From an uncultured bacterium (GTDB lineage: Bacteria; Bacillota; Clostridia; Oscillospirales; Ruminococcaceae), in NCBI GenBank assembly GCA_905214345.1, contig CAJMLV010000019.1:1-56229 (forward strand): a stretch of DNA of 56,229 nt, written 5' to 3'. Below, piece by piece: positions 43,863-51,817 of this stretch. The notes under the pieces were generated by a model. It searched no databases and was not told the DNA's origin. It saw only the letters and a list, made by a program, of their open reading frames with translations. A program made the position numbers and the translations under genes. Each line of letters opens with the position of its first letter. The stretch's first letter is position 1.

Positions 43863-43881
43863 CTGTCTGCCGGGCGGTCAA
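43853..43881 (-). promoter_or_regulatory. Sigma-A-type promoter of ptb-buk
   Basis: On the minus strand TTGACC (43876-43881) and TATTCT (43853-43858) are 17 nt apart, about 80 nt ahead of ptb. Confidence 0.78.
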
Positions 43882-44068
43882 GCCCCTGGCGGGATTTTGT
43901 CGTTTGTTTGCACAAAGAGGATTTCGGCGGTGCAAAATCGTCTATTTTGCAAAGAAGCGCTGTCCGGCGCCCCATACTGTCGTATTAAATAGGTAAGGCG
44001 GAAAAGGAATTTGGGCAAAAAGTCAAAAAGCACCGAAAAATGAAGTTGAAATTGAACAAGTTCAGGTA

Positions 44069-44097
44069 TTGACAAAACCTTAACAACATGCAAAAAT
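44069..44097 (+). promoter_or_regulatory. Rightward promoter with overlapping Rex-like operator
   Basis: TTGACA (44069-44074) is a consensus -35 box; AAAAAT at 44092-44097 is a fair -10 at 17-nt spacing. The sequence TTGACAAAACCTTAACAA (44069-44086) matches 12 of 14 fixed positions of the Rex consensus and covers the -35 box. Confidence 0.6.
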
Positions 44098-44243
44098 AAA
44101 GGTATCAGCGTGGGGACGTTGCCGCCCCCGCCTGACCGTATTGCACCCAGCCACCGCGACCCGGCCCGGCGCCCCTTGAAAACGCCGATCATGCACCGTA
44201 TGACTGACCGTGACGGGACGGGGTGCTATATTTGCGCCTTTGG

Positions 44244-44261
44244 TTGTTAGAATTTTAACAG
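44244..44261. promoter_or_regulatory. Second rightward Rex-like operator, upstream of coaD
   Basis: TTGTTAGAATTTTAACAG matches 12 of 14 fixed positions of TTGTTAANNNNTTAACAA. It lies 45 nt before the coaD start and contains a TAGAAT that could be a -10 box, though no good -35 was found. Confidence 0.55.
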
Positions 44262-44306
44262 TAAGCGCACCGCGGCGGCAAACCAACACAGAAGAAGGCC
44301 CAGCCA

Positions 44307-44795
44307 ATGACAACAGCCATGTACCCCGGCAGTTTTGACCCGGTCACCCGCGGTCATCTGGACATCATCAAACGCGCGTCCCGCATGTTTGACAAGCTGA
44401 TCGTGGCGGTGCTGATCAACAGCGCCAAGACCCCGCTTTTCACGGTGGAGCAGCGTGTGGAGATGCTGCGGGAATGCTGCAAGGACATCCCCAATGTGGA
44501 GATTGCCAGCTTTGACGGCCTGACCGTCAACTTTGCCAAGGCGCAGGGCGCCACGGTGATGGTCCGCGGCCTGCGTGCCGTGACCGACTTCGAAAACGAG
44601 ATGCAGCTGGCCCACACCAACCACGCCCTGCTTCCCGGCATCGAAACGGTGTTCCTGGCCACCTCCATCAAGTGGAGCTATCTTTCCAGCACCATCGTGA
44701 AGGAAGCCGCCCACTACCGCCAGGATGTGTCCCAGTTCGTCACCCCCAATGTGGAGGCCGCCCTGCTGGCCAAGCAGCGCTGCGGCGATGTGTGA
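44307..44795 (+). CDS. coaD: Phosphopantetheine adenylyltransferase
   Basis: This 162-residue nucleotidyltransferase makes dephospho-CoA from phosphopantetheine and ATP, the penultimate step of CoA synthesis. Signatures are YPGSFDPVTRGHLDII with the TxGH motif (His17), VMVRGLRAVTDFENEM and the C-terminal WSYLSSTIVKE. Length is standard. It lies directly before the butyrate genes and behind the Rex-like sites, a suggestive position since every pathway intermediate is a CoA ester. A 6-bp hairpin with a TTCG loop (44820-44835) follows. Confidence 0.96.
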   Translation: MTTAMYPGSFDPVTRGHLDIIKRASRMFDKLIVAVLINSAKTPLFTVEQRVEMLRECCKDIPNVEIASFDGLTVNFAKAQGATVMVRGLRAVTDFENEMQLAHTNHALLPGIETVFLATSIKWSYLSSTIVKEAAHYRQDVSQFVTPNVEAALLAKQRCGDV

Positions 44796-44893
44796 CACCC
44801 TTATCCCTTTGGTCCGCTGCCGCCCTTCGGGGCGGTTGGAATAGATCTCTCAGGCTATCGATTGAAAAATCAATTTCAGGAGGCTGCTAAACT

Positions 44894-46078
44894 ATGAAAA
44901 AGATCGTTATCGCGTCCGCCTGCCGTACTGCCATCGGCAAGTTCGGCGGCACCCTGTCCAACGTTCCCGCCGCTGAGCTGGGCTCCATCGTCATCAAGGA
45001 AGCCATCGCCCGCGCCGGCATCACCGCTGAGCAGGTCGATCATGTCTACATGGGCTGTGTCATCCAGGCCGGTCTCGGCCAGAACGTGGCCCGTCAGGCC
45101 TCTCTGAAAGCCGGCCTGCCCGTCACCACCCCGGCTGTCACCGTCAACGTGGTCTGCGGCTCCGGTCTGAACTGCGTGAACATGGCTGCCCAGATGATCC
45201 AGGCCGGCGACGCTGACATCGTCGTCGCGGGCGGCACCGAAAACATGGATATGGCTCCCTTCGCCATGATGAAGGGCCGTTACGGCTACCGCATGGGCTC
45301 TCCCATGGGCAAGAGCGAACTGGTTGACACCATGGTCAACGACGCTCTGTGGGATGCTTTCAACAACTACCACATGGGCATCACCGCCGAGAATGTTGCC
45401 GAGCAGTGGGGCCTGACCCGCGAAGATCTGGACAACTTCGCTTACAACAGCCAGGTCAAGGCCGACGCCGCCATCAAGTCCGGCGCCTTCAAGGATGAGA
45501 TCGTTCCCGTTGTCATCAAGAACAAGAAGGGCGACATCGTCTTCGATACCGATGAAGGCCCCCGTCTGAGCCCGCCGGAAGTTCTGGCCAAGCTGAAGCC
45601 CGCCTTCAAGAAGGACGGCATCGTTACCGCCGGCAACTCCTCCGCCATCAACGACGGCGCTGCCGCTCTGGTCATCATGAGCGAAGACAAGGCCAAGGAA
45701 CTGGGCATCACCCCCATGGCCACCTTCGTGGGCGGCGCCCTGGGCGGCGTTGATCCCTCCATCATGGGTGTCGGCCCCATCGCCGCTACCCGCAAGGTCA
45801 TGGAAAAGACCGGCCTGACCGTTGCCGATATGGACCTGATCGAAGCCAACGAGGCTTTCGCTGCCCAGAGCCTGGCCGTTGCCAAGGATCTGGAATTCGA
45901 CATGGACAAGGTCAACGTCAACGGCGGCGCCATCGCTCTGGGCCACCCCGTCGGCGCTTCCGGCGCCCGCATCCTGGTCACCCTGCTGTACGCCATGAAG
46001 GCTCGCGGCGCTCACAAGGGCCTGGCCACCCTGTGCATCGGCGGCGGCATGGGCTGCGCCACCATCGTCGAGATGTGA
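44894..46078 (+). CDS. thl: Acetyl-CoA acetyltransferase (thiolase)
   Basis: This 394-residue thiolase condenses two acetyl-CoA into acetoacetyl-CoA, the entry to butyrate synthesis. The nucleophile Cys88 is in VVCGSGLNCVNMAAQM, the catalytic His in GHPVGASGAR and the second Cys in LCIGGGMGCA. NEAFAAQSLAV is also conserved. The start at 44894 follows CAGGAGG. A short AT-rich inverted repeat (ATTGA/TCAAT) sits just before the ribosome site. It heads the thl-crt-hbd-bcd-etfB-etfA series. Confidence 0.97.
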   Translation: MKKIVIASACRTAIGKFGGTLSNVPAAELGSIVIKEAIARAGITAEQVDHVYMGCVIQAGLGQNVARQASLKAGLPVTTPAVTVNVVCGSGLNCVNMAAQMIQAGDADIVVAGGTENMDMAPFAMMKGRYGYRMGSPMGKSELVDTMVNDALWDAFNNYHMGITAENVAEQWGLTREDLDNFAYNSQVKADAAIKSGAFKDEIVPVVIKNKKGDIVFDTDEGPRLSPPEVLAKLKPAFKKDGIVTAGNSSAINDGAAALVIMSEDKAKELGITPMATFVGGALGGVDPSIMGVGPIAATRKVMEKTGLTVADMDLIEANEAFAAQSLAVAKDLEFDMDKVNVNGGAIALGHPVGASGARILVTLLYAMKARGAHKGLATLCIGGGMGCATIVEM

Positions 46079-46113
46079 TTTTCCACACTCTCAGATAACG
46101 GAGGAACATCCAT

Positions 46114-46899
46114 ATGTCTTTTGTGAATACGGAAGTCCAGGGTGCTGTGGCCGTCGTTACCATCGACCGTCCCAAAGCCCTGAACGCCCTGAATCCTGAA
46201 GTGCTGGCCGACCTGAAGGCCGCTTTCGAGGGCATCGACCAGAACACCGTGCGCTGCGTGGTGCTCACCGGTTCCGGCGAGAAGAGCTTTGTTGCCGGCG
46301 CCGACATCGGTTCCATGTCCACCATGACCAAGGCGGAAGGCGAGGCCTTCGGCAAGCTGGGCAACGACATCTTCCTGATGATCGAAAACTTCCCCCTGCC
46401 GGTCATCGCGGCCGTCAACGGTTTCGCTCTGGGCGGCGGCAATGAGCTGGCCATGAGCTGCGACATCCGCATCTGCTCCGACAATGCTCTGTTCGGTCAG
46501 CCCGAAGTGGGCCTGGGCATCACCCCCGGTTTCGGCGGCACCCAGCGCCTGGCCCGCATCGTGGGCGTGGGCATGGCCAAGCAGCTGGTCTACTCGGCTC
46601 TGAACATCAACGCCGAGGAAGCCCTGCGCATCGGTCTGGTCAACGCGGTGTATCCCCAGGCTGAACTGATGGACAACGCCCTGAAGCTGGCCAACAAGAT
46701 CGCCAAGAACGCCCCCATCGCCGTGCGCAACTGCAAGAAGGCTATCAATGAAGGCATCTCCCTGCCCATGGACAAAGCCGTGGAAGTGGAAGAAAAGCTC
46801 TTCGGCGACTGCTTCGAGACCCACGACCAGGTGGAAGGCATGGGCTGCTTCCTGAGCAAGGAAAAGCCGAAACCCAAACCGGTTTTCACCAACAACTGA
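46114..46899 (+). CDS. crt: 3-Hydroxybutyryl-CoA dehydratase (crotonase)
   Basis: This 261-residue enoyl-CoA hydratase family enzyme dehydrates 3-hydroxybutyryl-CoA to crotonyl-CoA. The oxyanion-hole motif FVAGADIGSM, the ALGGGNELAMSCDIR block and GQPEVGLGITPGFGGTQRL, which carries the catalytic Glu, are present. Context among hbd, bcd and etf genes fixes its role. It starts 35 nt after thl behind a GGAGGA site. Confidence 0.96.
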   Translation: MSFVNTEVQGAVAVVTIDRPKALNALNPEVLADLKAAFEGIDQNTVRCVVLTGSGEKSFVAGADIGSMSTMTKAEGEAFGKLGNDIFLMIENFPLPVIAAVNGFALGGGNELAMSCDIRICSDNALFGQPEVGLGITPGFGGTQRLARIVGVGMAKQLVYSALNINAEEALRIGLVNAVYPQAELMDNALKLANKIAKNAPIAVRNCKKAINEGISLPMDKAVEVEEKLFGDCFETHDQVEGMGCFLSKEKPKPKPVFTNN

Positions 46900-46935
46900 T
46901 TACTTTATAAACTATTATTCAGGAGGGTTACTACT

Positions 46936-47808
46936 ATGAAGGTAGGCGTTATTGGCGCTGGCACCATGGGCCAGGGCATTGCAAAGGCGTTCGCTCAGTG
47001 TGAAGGCTACACCGTCGCTCTGTGCGACATCAAGCAGGAATGGGCCGAAGGCGGCAAGGACAAGATCGCCAAGGGCTATGCCAAGCTGGTTGCCAAGGGC
47101 AAGATGACCCAGGAAAAGGTGGACGCCATCCTGGCTGCCATCACCCCGGGCCTGAAGGAAGACCTGTGCGCTGACTGCGACCTGGTCGTGGAAGCCGCTT
47201 TCGAGGATATGAAGGTCAAGCAGACCACCTTCGGCGAGCTGGACAAGATCTGCAAGCCCGAGTGCATCTTCGCTTCCAACACCTCTTCTCTGTCCATCAC
47301 CGAGATCGGCAAGGGCCTGACCCGTCCCATGGTGGGCATGCACTTCTTCAACCCCGCCGACCGCATGAAGCTGGTCGAGGTCATCGCCGGTGTGAACACC
47401 CCCGCCGAGACCGTTGAGACCATCAAGAAGATCAGCGAAGCCATCGGCAAGACCCCCGTGCAGGTCAACGAGGCCGCCGGTTTCGTGGTCAACCGCATCC
47501 TGATCCCCATGATCAATGAAGCTGCCTTCATCAAGATGGAAGGCGTGTCCGACATCGCCGGCATCGACGCCGCCATGAAGCTGGGCGCCAACCATCCCAT
47601 GGGCCCCCTGGAACTGGGCGACTTCATCGGCCTGGACATCTGCCTGGCCATCATGGACGTCCTGTACAAGGAAACCGGCGACAGCAAGTACCGCGCCTGC
47701 CCGCTGATCCGCAAGATGGTCCGCGGCGGCAACCTGGGCTGCAAGACCGGCAAGGGCTTCTATGTCTACAACGCTGACCGCACCAAGACCCCGGTCGACG
47801 CCCTGTAA
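46936..47808 (+). CDS. hbd: 3-Hydroxybutyryl-CoA dehydrogenase
   Basis: This 290-residue NAD(P)H-dependent enzyme reduces acetoacetyl-CoA to 3-hydroxybutyryl-CoA. It has the Rossmann motif VIGAGTMGQGIAKAFA, ASNTSSLSITEI, the catalytic His136 in MHFFNPADRMKLVEVI, AGFVVNRIL and the C-terminal helical domain. It oxidises one NAD(P)H per turn. A hairpin that could act as a partial terminator follows before bcd. Confidence 0.97.
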   Translation: MKVGVIGAGTMGQGIAKAFAQCEGYTVALCDIKQEWAEGGKDKIAKGYAKLVAKGKMTQEKVDAILAAITPGLKEDLCADCDLVVEAAFEDMKVKQTTFGELDKICKPECIFASNTSSLSITEIGKGLTRPMVGMHFFNPADRMKLVEVIAGVNTPAETVETIKKISEAIGKTPVQVNEAAGFVVNRILIPMINEAAFIKMEGVSDIAGIDAAMKLGANHPMGPLELGDFIGLDICLAIMDVLYKETGDSKYRACPLIRKMVRGGNLGCKTGKGFYVYNADRTKTPVDAL

Positions 47809-47822
47809 ACAGTAAGACGAGT

Positions 47823-47858
47823 TTCTCCCGCCCCCAAAACGGCGGCGGGAGAATTTCG
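47823..47858 (+). terminator. Weak terminator-like hairpin between hbd and bcd
   Basis: TTCTCCCGCC (47823-47832) pairs with GGCGGGAGAA (47844-47853), followed by TTTCGTTT. The short, interrupted T-run suggests partial termination or an mRNA processing point, giving unequal levels of thl-crt-hbd and bcd-etfBA. Confidence 0.5.
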
Positions 47859-47881
47859 TTTGCATAAGGAGGATTATCGCT

Positions 47882-49051
47882 ATGGATTTCACCCTGTCCA
47901 AACAGCAGCAGATGGTACAGAAAATGTACAAGGAGTTTGCCGAAAACGAGGTCAAACCCCTGGCCAAGCAGGTCGATGCTGAAGAATATTTCCCCATTGA
48001 AAATGTCAAGAAGATGTCCAAGCTGGGCATGATGGGCATTTACTTCCCCAAGGAAGTCGGCGGCGCCGGCGGCGATGTGCTGTCCTACGTCATGGCTGTT
48101 GAGGAAATGAGCAAAGTCTGCGGCACCACCGGTGTTATCATCTCTGCCCACACTTCTCTGTGCGCCGCTCCCATCTACGAGAACGGTACCCCCGAGCAGA
48201 AGGCCAAGTACCTGCCCAAGCTGTGCAGCGGCGAATGGATCGGCGCTTTCGGCCTGACCGAACCCGGCGCCGGCACCGACGCCCAGGGCCAGCAGACCTT
48301 CGCTGTGGATGAAGGCGACCACTGGAAGCTGAACGGCTCCAAGATCTTCATCACCAACGCCGGCTATGCCAACGTGTTCATCATCATTGCCGTTACCGGC
48401 TTCATCACCGACAAGCGCGGCCGCAAGCAGAAGGAGATCTCCGCCTTCATCGTGGAGCGCACCGACCCCGGCTTCAAGGTCGGCAAGCCCGAAGACAAGA
48501 TGGGTATCCGCGGTTCTTCCACCTGCGAACTGATCATGAAAGACTGCATCATTCCCAAGGATCGTCTGCTGGGCGTGAAGGGCAAGGGCTTCCAGCTGGC
48601 CATGGCCACCCTGGACGGCGGCCGTATCGGCATCGCTGCCCAGGCTCTGGGCATCGCCGAGGGCGCCCTGGACGAGACCGTTGCCTACGTCAAGGAGCGC
48701 AAGCAGTTCGGCCGTTCCATCGCTGCTTTCCAGAACACCCAGTTCGAACTGGCTGAGATGAAGGCCCGCGTGGAAGCTGCCAAGTACCTGGTCTATCGTG
48801 CCGCCCTGAAGAAGCAGGAAGCCATGAACGGCGCCAAGGTCCGCTACAGTGTGGAAGCTGCCGAAGCCAAGCTGATCGCTTCCCGCACTGCCAGCGACGT
48901 GACCCGCCGCTGCCTGCAGCTGTTCGGCGGTTACGGCTACACCCGTGACTACCCCATCGAACGGATGATGCGCGACGCCAAGATCACCGAAATTTACGAA
49001 GGCACCAGCGAAGTCCAGATGATGGTCATCTCCGGCGCGATGCTGAAGTAA
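47882..49051 (+). CDS. bcd: Butyryl-CoA dehydrogenase
   Basis: This 389-residue acyl-CoA dehydrogenase reduces crotonyl-CoA to butyryl-CoA and, with EtfAB in clostridia, couples this to ferredoxin reduction by electron bifurcation. Family motifs are GLTEPGAGTDA, WKLNGSKIFITNAG, GIRGSSTCELI and the C-terminal IYEGTSEVQ with the catalytic Glu (residue 373). LQLFGGYGYTRDYPIERMMRD is typical of short-chain members. It is followed at 15 nt by etfB. Confidence 0.97.
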   Translation: MDFTLSKQQQMVQKMYKEFAENEVKPLAKQVDAEEYFPIENVKKMSKLGMMGIYFPKEVGGAGGDVLSYVMAVEEMSKVCGTTGVIISAHTSLCAAPIYENGTPEQKAKYLPKLCSGEWIGAFGLTEPGAGTDAQGQQTFAVDEGDHWKLNGSKIFITNAGYANVFIIIAVTGFITDKRGRKQKEISAFIVERTDPGFKVGKPEDKMGIRGSSTCELIMKDCIIPKDRLLGVKGKGFQLAMATLDGGRIGIAAQALGIAEGALDETVAYVKERKQFGRSIAAFQNTQFELAEMKARVEAAKYLVYRAALKKQEAMNGAKVRYSVEAAEAKLIASRTASDVTRRCLQLFGGYGYTRDYPIERMMRDAKITEIYEGTSEVQMMVISGAMLK

Positions 49052-49066
49052 GGAGGGCGCAGTACA

Positions 49067-49852
49067 ATGAAAGCTATCGTTTGTGTAAAACAGGTCCCTG
49101 ATACGCAGGGCAAAGTCGCCGTCAAGCCGGACGGCACCATGGACCGTGCGGCCATGGCCACCATTACCAACCCCGACGACCTGAACGCCGTTGAGGCTGC
49201 TCTGCAGCTGAAGGACGAGACCGGCTGCGAAGTCGTGGTCGTCACCATGGGCCCGCCCCCGGCCGAAGGCATGCTGCGTGAGCTGATCGCCCGCGGCGCC
49301 GACCGCGGCGTGCTGGTTTCCGGCCGTGAATTCGGCGGTTCCGACACCTTCGCCACTTCCCAGATCCTGGCCGCTGCTGTGAACAAGATCGGCGTTGGCC
49401 CCGAGGACATCGTCTTCTGCGGCCGTCAGGCCATTGACGGCGACACCGCCCAGGTCGGCCCCCAGATCGCTGAAAAGCTGCATCTGCCCCAGGTCACCTA
49501 TGTCACCGACATCAAGAAGGACGGCAACAACGTCATCGTCAAGCGTCAGCTGGAAGACGGCTACATGGAACTGAAGGTTCAGACCCCCTGCCTGCTCACC
49601 TGCATCAAGGAGCTGAACACTCCCCGTTACATGAGCGTGTCCGGCATCTTCGAGTGCTTCGACAAGCCCATCGACGTGTTTGACTACAATGCGCTGAAGG
49701 ACGATCCCCTCATCGAGACCGACACCATCGGCCTGAAGGGCTCTCCCACGAACGTCTACAAGTCCTTTGCTCCCCCGGTCAAGGGCGCCGGCATGATGGT
49801 CGAAAGCGCCGCCCAGCTGGTCGGCATGCTGAACGACAAGCACCTGATTTGA
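49067..49852 (+). CDS. etfB: Electron transfer flavoprotein beta subunit
   Basis: This 261-residue subunit begins MKAIVCVKQVPDTQGKV, a standard EtfB start, and carries DLNAVEAALQLKDE, VVVTMGPPPAEGMLRE and FCGRQAIDGDTAQVGPQIAE. Together with EtfA it passes electrons from NADH to Bcd and, by family precedent, bifurcates to ferredoxin. Placement directly after bcd is the usual arrangement for the bifurcating type. Confidence 0.96.
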   Translation: MKAIVCVKQVPDTQGKVAVKPDGTMDRAAMATITNPDDLNAVEAALQLKDETGCEVVVVTMGPPPAEGMLRELIARGADRGVLVSGREFGGSDTFATSQILAAAVNKIGVGPEDIVFCGRQAIDGDTAQVGPQIAEKLHLPQVTYVTDIKKDGNNVIVKRQLEDGYMELKVQTPCLLTCIKELNTPRYMSVSGIFECFDKPIDVFDYNALKDDPLIETDTIGLKGSPTNVYKSFAPPVKGAGMMVESAAQLVGMLNDKHLI

Positions 49853-49869
49853 GGAAGGAGAGTACTACA

Positions 49870-50976
49870 ATGGCAGAATTCAATGCTATGGACACCGCCG
49901 CCTTCAAGGGCGTTTGGGTCTTCTGCGAACAGCGCGAAGGCCAGATGCAGACCATCAGCTACCAGCTGCTCAGCGAAGGCCGTAAACTGGCCAACGACCT
50001 GGGCGTTGAGCTGTGCGGCGTTGTGATGGGCAGCGAGCTGAACGAAGATTACATCAAGGCTCTGGGCGGCTACGGCGCCGACCGCGTCTACTACATCGAC
50101 AGCCCCCTGCTGAAGGACTACACCACCGACGGTTATGCCAAGGCCCTGTGCGACCTGGTCATGGACAAGAAGCCGGAAATCGTGCTGATCGGCGCCACCA
50201 ACCTGGGCCGTGACCTGGGCCCCCGCTGCGCTGCCCGCCTGCACACCGGCCTGACCGCCGACTGCACCCATCTGGACGTGGACGTGGAGAAGTACAAGGA
50301 CTTCCTGCGCACCACCTCCACCATCGATGTGGACAACACCAAGTTCGAAGAGAACACCAACCTGAAGATGACCCGTCCCGCTTTCGGCGGTCACCTGATG
50401 GCCACCATCATCTGCCCGCGCTTCCGTCCGCAGATGTCCACCGTGCGTCCGGGCGTTATGCAGACCCAGCCCTACGATGAGGCCGGCGCTGCCAAGGTCG
50501 TGATCGAGAAGATCGTTCCCGAACTGACCGCCGACGACATCCATGTGGAGATCCTGGACATCAAGAAGAGCGCCAAGAAGCTGGTCGACCTGATCGGTGC
50601 CGACGTTGTCGTTTCCGTGGGCCGCGGCATCAGCTCCGATGTGGAAAAGGGCATTGCCCTGGCCGAGGAATTGGCCGGTGTTCTGGGCGGCGTCGTGGGC
50701 GCTTCCCGTGCCGTTACCGACGAAGGCTGGCTGTCTGCTGACCACCAGGTCGGCCAGACCGGCAAGACCGTCCATCCCCGCATCTACGTGGCTCTGGGCA
50801 TCTCCGGTGCCATCCAGCACGTGGCCGGCATGCAGGATTCCGAGACCATCATCGCCATCAACAAGAATGAGAGCGCTCCCATCTTCGATGTGGCTTCCTA
50901 CGGCATCGTGGGCGACCTGTACAAGGTCGTTCCCGAACTGATCAAGGAGATCCGCGCTGCCAAGAGCGCCCAGTAA
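49870..50976 (+). CDS. etfA: Electron transfer flavoprotein alpha subunit
   Basis: This 368-residue subunit has the C-terminal FAD-binding domain with VSVGRGISSD, GASRAVTDEGWL, QVGQTGKTVHPRIYVALGIS and the AIQHVAGMQDSETIIAINKN signature. The ATG at 49870 follows GGAAGGAGAG; a GTG or other start further up is not needed. It completes the Bcd-Etf complex and ends the operon at a strong terminator. Confidence 0.96.
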   Translation: MAEFNAMDTAAFKGVWVFCEQREGQMQTISYQLLSEGRKLANDLGVELCGVVMGSELNEDYIKALGGYGADRVYYIDSPLLKDYTTDGYAKALCDLVMDKKPEIVLIGATNLGRDLGPRCAARLHTGLTADCTHLDVDVEKYKDFLRTTSTIDVDNTKFEENTNLKMTRPAFGGHLMATIICPRFRPQMSTVRPGVMQTQPYDEAGAAKVVIEKIVPELTADDIHVEILDIKKSAKKLVDLIGADVVVSVGRGISSDVEKGIALAEELAGVLGGVVGASRAVTDEGWLSADHQVGQTGKTVHPRIYVALGISGAIQHVAGMQDSETIIAINKNESAPIFDVASYGIVGDLYKVVPELIKEIRAAKSAQ

Positions 50977-51018
50977 GTTCCCGCGTGACCCGACGGTCCG
51001 CCGCTGAACCGAAACAAC

Positions 51019-51060
51019 AAACCGCCCCGCCGGGCATGCAGTCCGGCGGGGCGGTTTTCT
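51019..51060. terminator. Intrinsic terminator of the butyrate operon
   Basis: AAACCGCCCCGCCGG (51019-51033) pairs with CCGGCGGGGCGGTTT (51043-51057) followed by TCTTTG. T-rich sequence on the other strand suggests it also stops the leftward lipoprotein transcript. Confidence 0.88.
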
Positions 51061-51101
51061 TTGTTTTATGCTGTTTCAGGGGCAGTGATGCCCGGAGAAA
51101 A

Positions 51102-51788
51102 TCAGCCGGCCACTACGGGGGCGTTCATATCCGGGGCCACGGCATCGCCGGCCTCGACCTCGGCAGTCTTGTCGTAGGTGTACTCGATGCCCAGAGCCTC
51201 GGGCAGGGCGTCGATGAGGGCGTTCACGTCGGTCAGTTCGCTGCTGGCCATCACAAACAGCACCTTGTCGTCAAAGGTCACCACCCGCTGCTGGTCAGCC
51301 ATGACGCAGACCCACTTGGCGGGGTCGATGTTTTCCAGCATGGAATCGGCCACGGTCTGGGCGTCGGCGGCGTCCTTCAGGCGCAACAGCACCAGGCTGT
51401 ATGCCTGGCTGCCGGTGAGGGACTCACTCTTCACGCCTGCATCCACCAGGGCGGCCTGCTCGGTGGTCAGGCCGGTGTTGTAGGTCAGCCAGCTCTCGTC
51501 GGCCAGGTCGATGGCGGTGGTCTGCATCATCATCAGTTCCACCGGGTAGGCTTCATAAATGCTGTCCACCAGGGCGGAAAGCTCGCTGTCCGGTTCGGCC
51601 ACTTCGGCCACGCCCATGTCGCCGCCTTCGGTTTCACCGGTGCTGTCTTCGGGGGTGGAAGCCTCCGGCGTAGCGGTAGGCGCAGGGGAAGGCGTGGCGG
51701 TGACTTCATCGGAAGTTCCGCCGCAGGCGGCCAGAGAGATGGAGGCGGCCAGAGCCAGGGCCAGCAGGGAAGTTTTGTTCAGTTTCAT
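51102..51788 (-). CDS. DUF4358-like lipoprotein
   Basis: This 228-residue predicted lipoprotein has lipobox SLAAC (Cys22), a low-complexity Thr/Pro/Glu linker at about residues 25-65 and a compact C-terminal domain. That domain contains LVDSIYEAYPVELMMMQTTAIDL and VLLRLKDAADAQTVADSML, resembling the DUF4358 family of Firmicutes. Its role is unknown. It lies 29 nt downstream of the folate cyclo-ligase gene on the same strand, probably in one transcript, but no functional tie is apparent. Confidence 0.75.
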   Translation of the reverse strand: MKLNKTSLLALALAASISLAACGGTSDEVTATPSPAPTATPEASTPEDSTGETEGGDMGVAEVAEPDSELSALVDSIYEAYPVELMMMQTTAIDLADESWLTYNTGLTTEQAALVDAGVKSESLTGSQAYSLVLLRLKDAADAQTVADSMLENIDPAKWVCVMADQQRVVTFDDKVLFVMASSELTDVNALIDALPEALGIEYTYDKTAEVEAGDAVAPDMNAPVVAG

Positions 51789-51817
51789 GTGGATTTCGTC
51801 CTTTCGTTTTTGGGTTT

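Larger units (their letters stand above)
43882..44306. other. Control region of the butyrate divergon
   Basis: No gene is supported in this 425-nt stretch. It holds a perfect inverted repeat TGCAAAAT-N5-ATTTTGCA (43931-43951), an AT-rich segment (about 43970-44100), two Rex-like sites listed separately, and a GC-rich leader of about 200 nt before coaD. Confidence 0.6.

Noticed and set aside
43793..43996. Small rightward open frame of 67 codons in the butyrate control region
   Set aside because: No ribosome site, it overlaps the ptb promoter and a Rex-like site, and its composition is unlike neighbouring proteins.
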